Source of the DNA: Chryseobacterium gleum
Lineage (GTDB): Bacteria > Bacteroidota > Bacteroidia > Flavobacteriales_D > Sanyastnellaceae
NCBI GenBank assembly: GCA_945881835.1
Contig: CAMCVP010000013.1
Span: 1 to 55,004, forward strand
DNA: 55,004 nt
Direction of reading: 5' to 3'
This document shows positions 46,019 to 53,381 of the stretch, piece after piece (position 1 is the stretch's first letter; each line of letters opens with the position of its first letter). The notes below the pieces were generated by a model. It saw nothing but the letters and a program-made list of their open reading frames with translations, had not been told where the DNA came from and searched no databases. The translations under genes and the position numbers were made by a program.

Positions 46019-47610
46019 AACGGCGACTCCTCGCCGCCGGTGAAGGTAAAGTCTTCGTCATCGCCGAAGTCGTCGTTCATCTTCGAAGCAACGGTAATGG
46101 TAGTTGCGCCGCTGTCTAAGAATGAGTTGTTGGCTGGAACGGTTCGGGCTTCTGTAGCGCCTCCGTTGAATTCATTGTTGAAGTTATATCCGTCAACGTC
46201 TGCGAATTTCGCAAGGCTTGCAATGAATCGCAGGCGAATGTTATCGAGTCCACCGTTCCGGTGTTTCGCGATAATTAATTCGGCCAGACCTTGCGAAGGT
46301 GTGCGTTCGTTGTCGTTGAATTCGGTAAGACCGTAATATTCCGGACGATAGATAAATCCTACGATATCGGCATCTTGCTCAATCGCACCCGATTCACGTA
46401 AGTCGGAAAGCATCGGACGCTTATCTCCTCCGCGTGTTTCCACGGAACGCGAGAGCTGTGAAAGCGCGATTACCGGAACATCCAACTCCTTTGCAATTTG
46501 CTTAATGGAACGCGAGATGGTTGAGATCTCTTGTTCACGGTTTCCTCCTTTGCTGTCTCCAGCAGTCATGAGTTGAAGGTAATCGATGATGATTAATTCA
46601 ATACCATGATTTGATTTCAATCGTCGACATTTCGCACGCAATTCGAATACCGAAAGTGCGGGAGTATCATCGATGAAAATAGGAGCTTCAGAAAGGTTTA
46701 CCACTTGATGATGCAGTTGCGTCAATTCATAATCTTTCAACTGTCCTTTACGAAGCTTTTCTGAATTGATTTCCGTTTCGCTTGCGATCAAACGTTGCAC
46801 CAATTGAACACCCGACATCTCGAGGGAGAATACTGCTACTGGACGTTTAAAATCGACAGCAACGTTTCTGGCCATTGATAGAACGAACGCCGTTTTTCCC
46901 ATACCCGGACGCGCGGCAATAACAATCATGTCCGACTTCTGCCATCCGCCTGTAAGCTTATCTACAGCATTGAATCCGGTTGGTGTGCCGCTAATTCCAT
47001 CTTTATTCTTTCGAGCCGATTCAATCGCTTCCATAGCAGACTTAACGAGGGTGCTCATTTTATCTGAAGACTTACGAATGTTTCCCTCCGCAACTTCGAA
47101 GATGTTGCTTTCAGCTTTGTCTAATAAGTCGAAGGTATCGGTGGTTTCGTCATAGGCTGCTTTGATGATATCGTTCGAAACCCGAATCAATTCACGTTGA
47201 ATGAATTTTTGCGAAACGATACGTGCGTGAGTTTCAATATTTGCTGTCGACGCTACGCGGTTGGTCAATTGTGAAATATACAGCGGACCTCCAACGAAAT
47301 CGAGTTTCCCAGATTTGCGAAGGGCTTGTGTAACGGTAAGAATATCTACTGCTTGTCCGGCACCGAACAACTCACGAATAGCCTCGTAGATATCTCCGTT
47401 TGCTTCCTTGTAGAAAGATTCTGGACGAAGGATATCGATTACAGCGTTCAGCGATTTCCCTTCGAGCAGCATGGCACCAATAACGGCTTCCTCTAAATCA
47501 ACGGCTTGCGGCGGAAGTTTCCCCATTTCATTCGCTGGCATGAAGTCGCGAATAGCGGAAACTCTGTCTTTGCGTGGATTTTTCGGTTTGTAGTTATTGT
47601 CTGTTGCCAT
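46015..47610 (-). CDS. dnaB: Replicative DNA helicase DnaB
   Basis: Hexameric replication fork helicase, 531 residues. N-terminal DnaB domain (PPQAVDLEEAVIGAMLLEGK) and RecA-like C-terminal domain with Walker A ARPGMGKTAF (near 243), SLEMSGVQLVQRL, Walker B LIIIDYLQLM and RDVRE-like SDLRESGAIEQDAD. The acidic C-terminal tail is rich in Asp and Glu. No intein is seen. ATG 47610 (MATDNN) is chosen over 47637. It is the last core gene before the accessory block. Confidence 0.97.
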   Translation of the reverse strand: MATDNNYKPKNPRKDRVSAIRDFMPANEMGKLPPQAVDLEEAVIGAMLLEGKSLNAVIDILRPESFYKEANGDIYEAIRELFGAGQAVDILTVTQALRKSGKLDFVGGPLYISQLTNRVASTANIETHARIVSQKFIQRELIRVSNDIIKAAYDETTDTFDLLDKAESNIFEVAEGNIRKSSDKMSTLVKSAMEAIESARKNKDGISGTPTGFNAVDKLTGGWQKSDMIVIAARPGMGKTAFVLSMARNVAVDFKRPVAVFSLEMSGVQLVQRLIASETEINSEKLRKGQLKDYELTQLHHQVVNLSEAPIFIDDTPALSVFELRAKCRRLKSNHGIELIIIDYLQLMTAGDSKGGNREQEISTISRSIKQIAKELDVPVIALSQLSRSVETRGGDKRPMLSDLRESGAIEQDADIVGFIYRPEYYGLTEFNDNERTPSQGLAELIIAKHRNGGLDNIRLRFIASLAKFADVDGYNFNNEFNGGATEARTVPANNSFLDSGATTITVASKMNDDFGDDEDFTFTGGEESPF

Positions 47611-47634
47611 AGGTTTTCGGTTCAAGAAGGACCT

Positions 47635-47670
47635 CAAAATTAGTTCAGAGTGATTGATTGTGGGGGCAAA
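47635..47670 (-). promoter_or_regulatory. Promoter of dnaB
   Basis: On minus, TTTG (47670-47667), 24 nt, then TAATTTTG (47642-47635). The -7 box is a good match; the spacer is slightly long. Confidence 0.45.
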
Positions 47671-47710
47671 AGTTTTACAATTGGGATTGAAGATACTTTG
47701 TGAATAACTT

Positions 47711-47885
47711 GGAACTGCGTTGTGGGAACTACGTTGTTGGAACTTCGTTGTTCCTACTGCGTAATTGGAAAATCGAAGATTTTATTCCTACTTCGTAATG
47801 GGAACTGTGTTGTTCCTGCTGCGTAATTCATCCGAAGGATTGATCGCCGGAGGTGATTGATCACGCAGTGATTGATCCGAAGGAT
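47711..47885. repeat. Chain of twelve C-GNA-G micro-hairpins
   Basis: This gap holds twelve consecutive short inverted repeats, each with a 3-base loop between a C and a G. Units: AAC-TGC-GTT (47713), AAC-TAC-GTT (47727), AAC-TTC-GTT (47741), TAC-TGC-GTA (47755), AAAATC-GAA-GATTTT (47769), TAC-TTC-GTA (47789), AAC-TGT-GTT (47803), TGC-TGC-GTA (47817), ATCC-GAA-GGAT (47830), ATCGCC-GGA-GGTGAT (47843), ATCAC-GCA-GTGAT (47860), ATCC-GAA-GGAT (47875). Loops read GNA on one strand in 11 of 12. Centres lie 14-17 nt apart. The rest of the gap 47611-47940 is the dnaB promoter and about 55 nt without features. Confidence 0.85.
47819..47884 (+). repeat. 66-bp direct repeat, copy 1
   Basis: Identical to 48827-48892 except for two positions (47823 G to A, 47850 G to A). 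It contains the last four micro-hairpins of the chain. The second difference is the middle base of a GNA loop, so it leaves the stem intact. The pair flanks the Fic gene exactly. Confidence 0.92.
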
Positions 47886-47940
47886 TATACCCGAACAACT
47901 TGCCTATAATTCAAGCTTATGGGCTATTTTTACAAGAACA

Positions 47941-48822
47941 ATGAGCAACACTAAAATTTCCATCCGATTCTTTAATGACCGCGAAGTTCGAGCGGTTTGG
48001 GATGAAGAAAACGCTAAGTGGTGGCTTTCTGTTTTGGATGTTGTTGCTGCTATTAACAATGAAGAGGATTATTCGAAGAGCCGAAACTATTGGAAATATC
48101 TGAAGACTAAGCTTAAGAAGGAAAACAATCAGTTGGTTAGTATTACTAACCAACTGAAACTTTCTGCTTCAGATGGCAAAATGTATAAAACTGATATGCT
48201 CGATAGCGAGGGTGTTTCAACCCTTGCCAAAACGTTTCCTAATAATCGCGGTCTTCAATTCCTTGATTGGTTCATATACAGCGAGGACAGTTTAGACGGA
48301 CAGAGTAAGAAAAAAGCTTATACATTATTTGAAGGAAATTTAATTCACTCAATCGAAGTTGGAACAACAAAAGGCCTGCAGCAAATTCATGCTTACTTAT
48401 TTGGTGGACTCTATGAATTTGCTGGACAAATTAGACAGAAGAATATTTCGAAAGGTGGGTTTCAATTTGCCATGTCGAAATTTTTAGTTGAAAATCTGAA
48501 GCAAATTGATTTGATGCCTGAGTCAACCTTTGATGAAATTGTTTCGAAGTATATTGAGATGAACATCGCTCATCCGTTTATGGAAGGTAATGGCAGAAGC
48601 GCTCGTGTATGGCTTGATTTAATTCTAAAAAAACGCATTCAAAAGTGTATCGATTGGAGTCAAATCGGCAAAAGTGAATACATGAATGCCATGGTACTTA
48701 GTCCAACCAAGAGCCAAGTTTTAAAAACTCTTCTTCAAAATGCATTAACCACGAAAATCAATGATCGTGAGATGTTCATGAAAGGAATTGATTATTCGTA
48801 CTACTACGAAGAGAATGAGTGA
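47941..48822 (+). CDS. BRO-N / Fic domain protein
   Basis: A 293-residue fusion. Residues 1-115 look like a BRO family N-terminal domain (REVRAVWDEENAKWWLSVLDVV, then the TKLKKENNQL helix), a phage antirepressor DNA-binding module. Residues 130-260 are a Fic domain: GLQQIHAYLFGGLYEFAGQIR and catalytic HPFMEGNGR (211-219, complete). Fic enzymes attach AMP or similar groups to proteins. No separate antitoxin gene is adjacent, and I see no clear (S/T)xxxE(G/N) inhibitory motif. Flanked by a 66-bp direct repeat; ATG 47941 starts the BRO domain. Confidence 0.86.
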   Translation: MSNTKISIRFFNDREVRAVWDEENAKWWLSVLDVVAAINNEEDYSKSRNYWKYLKTKLKKENNQLVSITNQLKLSASDGKMYKTDMLDSEGVSTLAKTFPNNRGLQFLDWFIYSEDSLDGQSKKKAYTLFEGNLIHSIEVGTTKGLQQIHAYLFGGLYEFAGQIRQKNISKGGFQFAMSKFLVENLKQIDLMPESTFDEIVSKYIEMNIAHPFMEGNGRSARVWLDLILKKRIQKCIDWSQIGKSEYMNAMVLSPTKSQVLKTLLQNALTTKINDREMFMKGIDYSYYYEENE

Positions 48823-48826
48823 GGCA

Positions 48827-48893
48827 CTGCATAATTCATCCGAAGGATTGATCGCCGAAGGTGATTGATCACGCAGTGATTGATCCGAAGGAA
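48827..48893 (+). repeat. 66-bp direct repeat, copy 2
   Basis: Second copy (48827-48892) of the repeat at 47819-47884, 1008 bp away and four bases after the Fic stop. It keeps four micro-hairpins (starting 48838, 48851, 48868, 48883); the last loses one outer pair at 48893. The rest of the gap to 48941 is AT-rich with nothing evident. Confidence 0.92.
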
Positions 48894-48941
48894 AGTATAT
48901 TCTTCTTAATATTACCGAGAGAACTAACTATTCAAAAAAAC

Positions 48942-49397
48942 ATGAGCCGCCAACACACCTTCACTGCAAACATAGAATGGACTGGAAACCTGGGGACAGG
49001 AACCTCAGCTTATACTGAATATTCACGTAATCATACATTGTCTGCTGACGGGAAGTCGCCATTAGCGTGTTCTTCTGCACCGGAATTTCGAGGCGATGCG
49101 ACCTTGTATAATCCGGAAGACATGTTATTGTATTCCGTGTCTTCGTGTCACATGTTGTGGTTCTTGCATTGCTGCGCAGATGCTAGAGTGATTGTAACGG
49201 CTTACACAGATAAACCCCAAGGCACTTTGGTTATCGATACAAACGGAATTGGAAAGTTCACAGAAATAACGCTTCATCCAGTTGCCACTTTTCAAAATCC
49301 GGTAGATGAAAATCAACTTGCGGCCTTGCATGAAAAAGCTCACAAGCATTGCTTCATTGCGAATAGTTTGAATTGTCCGGTAGAAATTAAACTATAA
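48942..49397 (+). CDS. OsmC/Ohr family peroxiredoxin-like protein
   Basis: A 151-residue OsmC-superfamily protein, thiol peroxidases that detoxify organic hydroperoxides. The two redox Cys are in SVSSCHMLWF (about residue 68) and HKHCFIANS (about 138), with the SPEFRGD-like SAPEFRGDATLYNPEDML stretch before the first. ATG 48942 is chosen; upstream codons lie in the repeat. Exact subgroup not decided. Confidence 0.88.
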   Translation: MSRQHTFTANIEWTGNLGTGTSAYTEYSRNHTLSADGKSPLACSSAPEFRGDATLYNPEDMLLYSVSSCHMLWFLHCCADARVIVTAYTDKPQGTLVIDTNGIGKFTEITLHPVATFQNPVDENQLAALHEKAHKHCFIANSLNCPVEIKL

Positions 49398-49436
49398 CTA
49401 CACTTTCATAGTTATTCGAAAAGAAAAATTTCTCCA

Positions 49437-49997
49437 ATGAAAAAACACCTCAAATTCTTCACCCTTACAATTTGGATCTTATTTTCTCGAAGCTACGACG
49501 CGTATTGCACGCACACGCTTACTCCAGATCTTTCGAAAGAGGCGAACCCGTTAGTAACAGTAGCGGGCGTTTCTTCGTGGTCCGTATTGCTCATTATACT
49601 CGGCTGTCTAACAGCGTACGCCCTATTCGCTTTTTATATCCGGACGTACAAACCAACCCACCTTCTTCCTGAAGAAAAAGGATATTCATTCAATCACTTT
49701 GTGGCGTTCTTATTTTTAGGATACAAAGACCAATGGTTCGCAACGCTCTACAAACTTCCTTCATCGTTAACGCGATTCAACAATTACATGGGTGAAGTGC
49801 TTACCAAATGCCTGGCATTCGCCGGATTGATTTCAACACTCATGTGGATACTGATTCACACTTCCGAATATTACAGATCGATTCACAGCGCACCAATTAT
49901 CTACTCCATTCTAATAGTTGGATGTTTCGCGATTATTTATGTATGGAATAAGTCTGAGTATAAATTGTACCTGCAAAGAGAACATTCAACGTCTTAA
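49437..49997 (+). CDS. Hypothetical membrane protein
   Basis: A 186-residue protein I do not recognise. An N-terminal hydrophobic segment (residues 5-20, may be a signal peptide) is followed by transmembrane segments at about 45-70, 120-142 and 150-168, with a loop containing FLFLGYKDQWFATLYKLPSS. It follows OsmC by 39 nt and ends 18 nt before the zeta toxin gene. Confidence 0.6.
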   Translation: MKKHLKFFTLTIWILFSRSYDAYCTHTLTPDLSKEANPLVTVAGVSSWSVLLIILGCLTAYALFAFYIRTYKPTHLLPEEKGYSFNHFVAFLFLGYKDQWFATLYKLPSSLTRFNNYMGEVLTKCLAFAGLISTLMWILIHTSEYYRSIHSAPIIYSILIVGCFAIIYVWNKSEYKLYLQREHSTS

Positions 49998-50004
49998 TCT
50001 TTGC

Positions 50005-50012
50005 TACCTTTG
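50005..50012 (+). promoter_or_regulatory. -7 box of the zeta-type toxin gene
   Basis: TACCTTTG matches TAnnTTTG exactly and lies three bases before the ATG at 50016, so the mRNA should be leaderless. It also favours 50016 over the TTG at 50001 as start. Confidence 0.5.
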
Positions 50013-50015
50013 AAT

Positions 50016-50594
50016 ATGGTTGGAAAGAAACTATATATCATCAGTGGCTGCAATGGGGCAGGAAAAACAACGGCTTCTTTCAACATTCTTCCTGAAATAC
50101 TTCAGTGTAAAGAGTTTGTTAATGCCGATGAAATAGCTCGAGGTATTTCTCCATTTCAACCTGAAAAAGTTGCTATTGAAGCGGGAAGAATCATGCTTAA
50201 TCGAATTGATGAACTATTAGACCTAGAAGAAGATTTTGCTTTTGAAACAACTCTTTCTACTAGAAGTTTTGTAAATACTATCGAAAGAGCAAAATCAAAA
50301 GGCTATTCCATAACGCTTATATTCTTCTGGATTGAATCGACAGAGTTAGCAATAAAACGTGTTCAAACAAGAGTTAAGGAAGGTGGACATAATATTCCAA
50401 ACAACACAATAGTTCGTAGATATTATGGTGGCCTTAAAAACCTTTTTAGTCTTTATCAAAACATCTGCGACTTAATAATGATTTACGACAATTCGAAAAG
50501 CAATCCAGAGTTAATATTCGAGAAATCAATTGGTAATTCCGATGTGATTTATAATAATGAGAAATTTAACCAAATTCAATTGATGGCGATATGA
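50016..50594 (+). CDS. Zeta-type toxin / P-loop kinase
   Basis: A 192-residue P-loop protein of the zeta toxin / COG4185 type. Walker A GCNGAGKTT (11-19), then VNADEIARG (D38, substrate side) and FAFETTLSTRSF (E77), and the LID-like RVKEGGHNIPNNTIVRRYYG with basic residues. Zeta toxins phosphorylate UDP-GlcNAc and so block wall synthesis; for this subgroup the target is not known to me. Its stop overlaps the start of a 48-residue gene (ATGA), a likely partner. Confidence 0.87.
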   Translation: MVGKKLYIISGCNGAGKTTASFNILPEILQCKEFVNADEIARGISPFQPEKVAIEAGRIMLNRIDELLDLEEDFAFETTLSTRSFVNTIERAKSKGYSITLIFFWIESTELAIKRVQTRVKEGGHNIPNNTIVRRYYGGLKNLFSLYQNICDLIMIYDNSKSNPELIFEKSIGNSDVIYNNEKFNQIQLMAI

Positions 50595-50737
50595 AAAATT
50601 CTGAATTAAAGGAAATTCGAGATCGAATAATTGAAGGCATGAAAATTTCAGCCCAAAAATTCATTTCAAAGAAGAAGAGTCTAGGTCAAAAAATAGTCAT
50701 AAGTGAAAATGGAATTATCCGTGAGGTTGAGCCCTAA
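50591..50737 (+). CDS. Candidate small antitoxin partner of the zeta-type toxin
   Basis: A 48-residue frame starting at the ATG that overlaps the toxin stop (ATGA), ending at TAA 50735-50737. The N-terminal half is charged and helical (ELKEIRDRIIEGMKISAQKF) and the C-terminal half is basic then strand-like (GQKIVISENGIIREVEP). The ending resembles short proteins I recall beside COG4185 toxins. The overlap and context suggest an antitoxin. The gap 50738-50787 shows nothing else. Confidence 0.65.
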   Translation: MKNSELKEIRDRIIEGMKISAQKFISKKKSLGQKIVISENGIIREVEP

Positions 50738-50787
50738 GTGCTAAGTCTGTCAATATCTATTTAAGGAAATATCACGAATAGAAACCC

Positions 50788-52134
50788 ATGAACAGACGAA
50801 AATTCTTAAAACAAACTTCAATTCTTTCAATCGGTGGATTGCTGTTGCCTTCGGCCTTGCTTTCCTCGTGCAGGCCTGATAGTTTGTTTGAAGGCCCTTC
50901 GTTTCAAGGGAAGGTCTTTATTATTGGCGCGGGAGCCGCGGGATTGTATGCCGGATATATTTTAAAGTCGAAGGGAATTGATTTTCAAATTTTAGAAGCT
51001 TCTCCAAGCTATGGAGGAAGAATCGGAAAACTTACGGGCTTCGCCAATTTCCCCATTGATGTTGGCGCTCAGTGGATGCATGGGAAAAATAGCATCGTTG
51101 GCGATCTAGCTAAAAAGTCAGACACCCAAATTACGTTAGACGATGGCAACGAAAAATACTGGTTCAACAATGAACTCGTTTCTTCTTTGCCAAGGGACAT
51201 CAATGAGATTTTTGAAGAAGAAGAAAATGTCCCCGATGTTTCGTTCGCAGATTTTGCCGTTCAAAATGGTTATGGAGATGAATACAAAAATATTGTTGAA
51301 GCCATAGCCGGAGATTCGGGTGCTGACGCTTCGCGAATTTCGGCGTATTGGAAAATAATAGAAGAAGAAAACTGGAATTCAGGAGACGACGATTTCAAGT
51401 TTGAAGAAACGTATTTCGATCTCATTGAAAAACAAATTGCAATCCATGTGCAAGATCAGATACAACTGAACACTGCGGTGAAACTAATAGATTATTCCGG
51501 TCCAATAATACAAGTTACAGATTCCAGCAATAATGTTTATACTGCTGACAAAGTCATTGTCACCGTTCCCATTACCATTCTGAAATCGGGAGACATTGAT
51601 TTCGTGCCTGCCCTTCCAACAGAAAAAACAACGGCCTTTTCAAAAATTGGAATGGACCCCGGCATGAAAGTTTTTCTGAAATTCAATACGAAGTTTTTCG
51701 ATGAAAATATTATTGGAGGTTCTATCTGCGCCGCGTATGCAGACGACAGCATTGGGAAAGTGCAAGAAGATAATATTTTGCTTGCCTTCGTCATGGGCCA
51801 ACAAGCCGAATATTTAACCTCTTTAGGAAGCGATTCCGCTATTACAAACGCGTTGCTTCAAGAATTAGACACGATGTATAACGGACAAGCAACAGCATCC
51901 TTCGTTGCATCGCACGTTCAGAACTGGACTACTAATCCATTTGTAAGAGGGGCCTATTCCTACAGCACCGTTGGAATGGGAGATGCCAGAAAAGTAGCCA
52001 GCGAAACTGTTGCGAAAAAACTATATTTCGCCGGAGAAGCAATGAACTTAAGCGGTCATCACCAAACGGTTCATGGCGCTATGGAAACGGGATACCGCGA
52101 AGTGATTAATCTGATTAACGATGTAAGAAAATGA
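50788..52134 (+). CDS. FAD-dependent amine oxidase with Tat/lipoprotein signal
   Basis: A 448-residue flavoprotein of the flavin monoamine oxidase family. The N-terminus RRKFLK is a twin-arginine-like signal followed by a lipobox (ALLSSC), so export in folded form and lipid anchoring are likely. FAD-binding GAGAAGLYAGYILKSKG (about 47-63), GGRIGKL, DVGAQWMHG and the C-terminal LYFAGEAMNLSGHHQTVHGA complete the fold. It resembles polyamine and tryptophan oxidases; substrate unknown. The next gene overlaps by 4 nt. Confidence 0.88.
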   Translation: MNRRKFLKQTSILSIGGLLLPSALLSSCRPDSLFEGPSFQGKVFIIGAGAAGLYAGYILKSKGIDFQILEASPSYGGRIGKLTGFANFPIDVGAQWMHGKNSIVGDLAKKSDTQITLDDGNEKYWFNNELVSSLPRDINEIFEEEENVPDVSFADFAVQNGYGDEYKNIVEAIAGDSGADASRISAYWKIIEEENWNSGDDDFKFEETYFDLIEKQIAIHVQDQIQLNTAVKLIDYSGPIIQVTDSSNNVYTADKVIVTVPITILKSGDIDFVPALPTEKTTAFSKIGMDPGMKVFLKFNTKFFDENIIGGSICAAYADDSIGKVQEDNILLAFVMGQQAEYLTSLGSDSAITNALLQELDTMYNGQATASFVASHVQNWTTNPFVRGAYSYSTVGMGDARKVASETVAKKLYFAGEAMNLSGHHQTVHGAMETGYREVINLINDVRK

Positions 52135-52799
52135 GAACACTCTTCCTTCTCCTATTTTTATTTCTGTTCATAGATGCTCAATCGCAAGAGATTGAAGTGG
52201 ACCTTTCATACAAATATTTATTCGCCAGCAACTGGGATAAAGCCATTCAAACTTATAATTTCAGCAGACCATTTCTTTCAGAAAAACAGCCGTTATTTAT
52301 CCACGGCATAAATGGTTCAGCATCCTATATTTTCAAGTCTGAGAATAGATTCAAACAAGGAATAAACGCATCCTATTCTCATTTCACCAGCTACGCCGAG
52401 AATGTGAATTTAGTGAATCAGTTAAACCTGCATTTTTTAAATGTCGGATACATTCTTCGTTATGAAAGCACTGAAAAATTGAAAAGGCTAACCACGGATC
52501 TCATTCTGTCTGCCTCTACAAGTGCTCTTTTCAGAAATGTAAATGACGAGCCGTTTATTTTCGACGATGTTCGCTCAAAAGCCTTCGGTATTGGCGGAGA
52601 CGTTAGCATTAAAACTAGCTATTCCTTCAATCTAAAAAATAACATTCGCTTATCCCCTTTCATTCAAGTCGGTTATACCCCTTACCTCTATTCTCCCAAC
52701 ACCGAAGCGGTTATTAATCAAACAACCGAACTTACAACCCCTTCCTTCACAGGGGCATTTACATCGCAGATTGGGGTGAAGGTTCGGGTGAGAGAATAG
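52131..52799 (+). CDS. Putative outer-membrane barrel protein
   Basis: A 222-residue exported protein with signal peptide MRTLFLLLFLFLFIDAQSQ. The rest alternates polar and hydrophobic residues (FKQGINASYSHFTSYA, HFLNVGYILRYES, RLSPFIQVGYTPYLY) and ends in an amphipathic strand, as in small outer-membrane beta-barrels. Family not recognised. The ATGA overlap ties it to the flavin oxidase. Confidence 0.65.
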   Translation: MRTLFLLLFLFLFIDAQSQEIEVDLSYKYLFASNWDKAIQTYNFSRPFLSEKQPLFIHGINGSASYIFKSENRFKQGINASYSHFTSYAENVNLVNQLNLHFLNVGYILRYESTEKLKRLTTDLILSASTSALFRNVNDEPFIFDDVRSKAFGIGGDVSIKTSYSFNLKNNIRLSPFIQVGYTPYLYSPNTEAVINQTTELTTPSFTGAFTSQIGVKVRVRE

Positions 52800-52827
52800 T
52801 CACTTTCAATTGGCTTTCATGCTATAA

Positions 52828-53262
52828 CTACTTACCAAAATAAACCTCGGCCTCTTTTCGTCGTCTATCGATTAGGCCTTTAAGTGGAATACCATTTGCG
52901 GTTGTATATCGCGTTTCAATCCAATTTCGAATAGAAAAATCTGTCGCTTTTGAATTAATTAATTCAAACAACGTATCCGAACCTCCCGTATTGAAAGAGT
53001 GAGATATCAGAGCGTCGAATTGATTCTGATTCAAAGTGACACTGATTCTTTCATTTACTAGTTTTTCAAAACGCATCAAATCGTTTTTCAGTAAAATCTC
53101 AGCAATCTCTTTTGAAATAACATCTTTTGGCGTTACACTCCTGCCCGATATTTGAGTTGAACCATAACCGATTGTCCAAACACCTGCTGGACATAGATAT
53201 GCCTGTAAACACAAACCTTCGAACTTCTTAATGAATTCAATACCTGCAGTCGAAATTTTCAT
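52828..53262 (-). CDS. Phage-type lysozyme, GH24
   Basis: A 144-residue muramidase of the T4/P21-endolysin type. Catalytic pattern E15-x8-C24-x5-T30 is visible (FEGLCLQAYLCPAGVWTIGYG region), with Cys at the Asp/Cys position; also NQNQFDALISHSFNTG and the ending LIDRRRKEAEVYFG. There is no signal peptide, and no holin or other phage gene is near, so it looks like a prophage remnant or a captured antibacterial gene. It is the only minus-strand gene in the accessory block. Confidence 0.86.
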   Translation of the reverse strand: MKISTAGIEFIKKFEGLCLQAYLCPAGVWTIGYGSTQISGRSVTPKDVISKEIAEILLKNDLMRFEKLVNERISVTLNQNQFDALISHSFNTGGSDTLFELINSKATDFSIRNWIETRYTTANGIPLKGLIDRRRKEAEVYFGK

Positions 53263-53292
53263 AGCTAAAGACTGAGTAAAACACTAACTTCG

Positions 53293-53381
53293 AATTACGA
53301 AGTAGGAATAACGCAGTTCCAATTACATAGTAGGAATAACGTAGTTCCAATTACGAAGTAGGAACAACGAAGTTCAAATTA
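53293..53381. repeat. 28-bp tandem repeat of C-GNA-G micro-hairpins
   Basis: Three contiguous 28-bp units (53293, 53321, 53349) plus a truncated fourth. Each holds two micro-hairpins: TAC-GNA-GTA then AAC-GNA-GTT, joined by GGAAY and CCAAT. Loops in order are GAA, GCA, ATA, GTA, GAA, GAA. In reverse complement it matches the units at 47739-47766 and 47801-47828. The truncated unit contains the metK stop codon (53379-53381). Confidence 0.88.

Noticed and set aside
47638-53378. Integrative element with integrase or transposase
   Set aside because: No such gene or tRNA attachment site is seen; only repeats mark the borders.
53293-53381. Possible CRISPR array
   Set aside because: The 28-bp units are contiguous with no unique spacers, and no cas genes are near.
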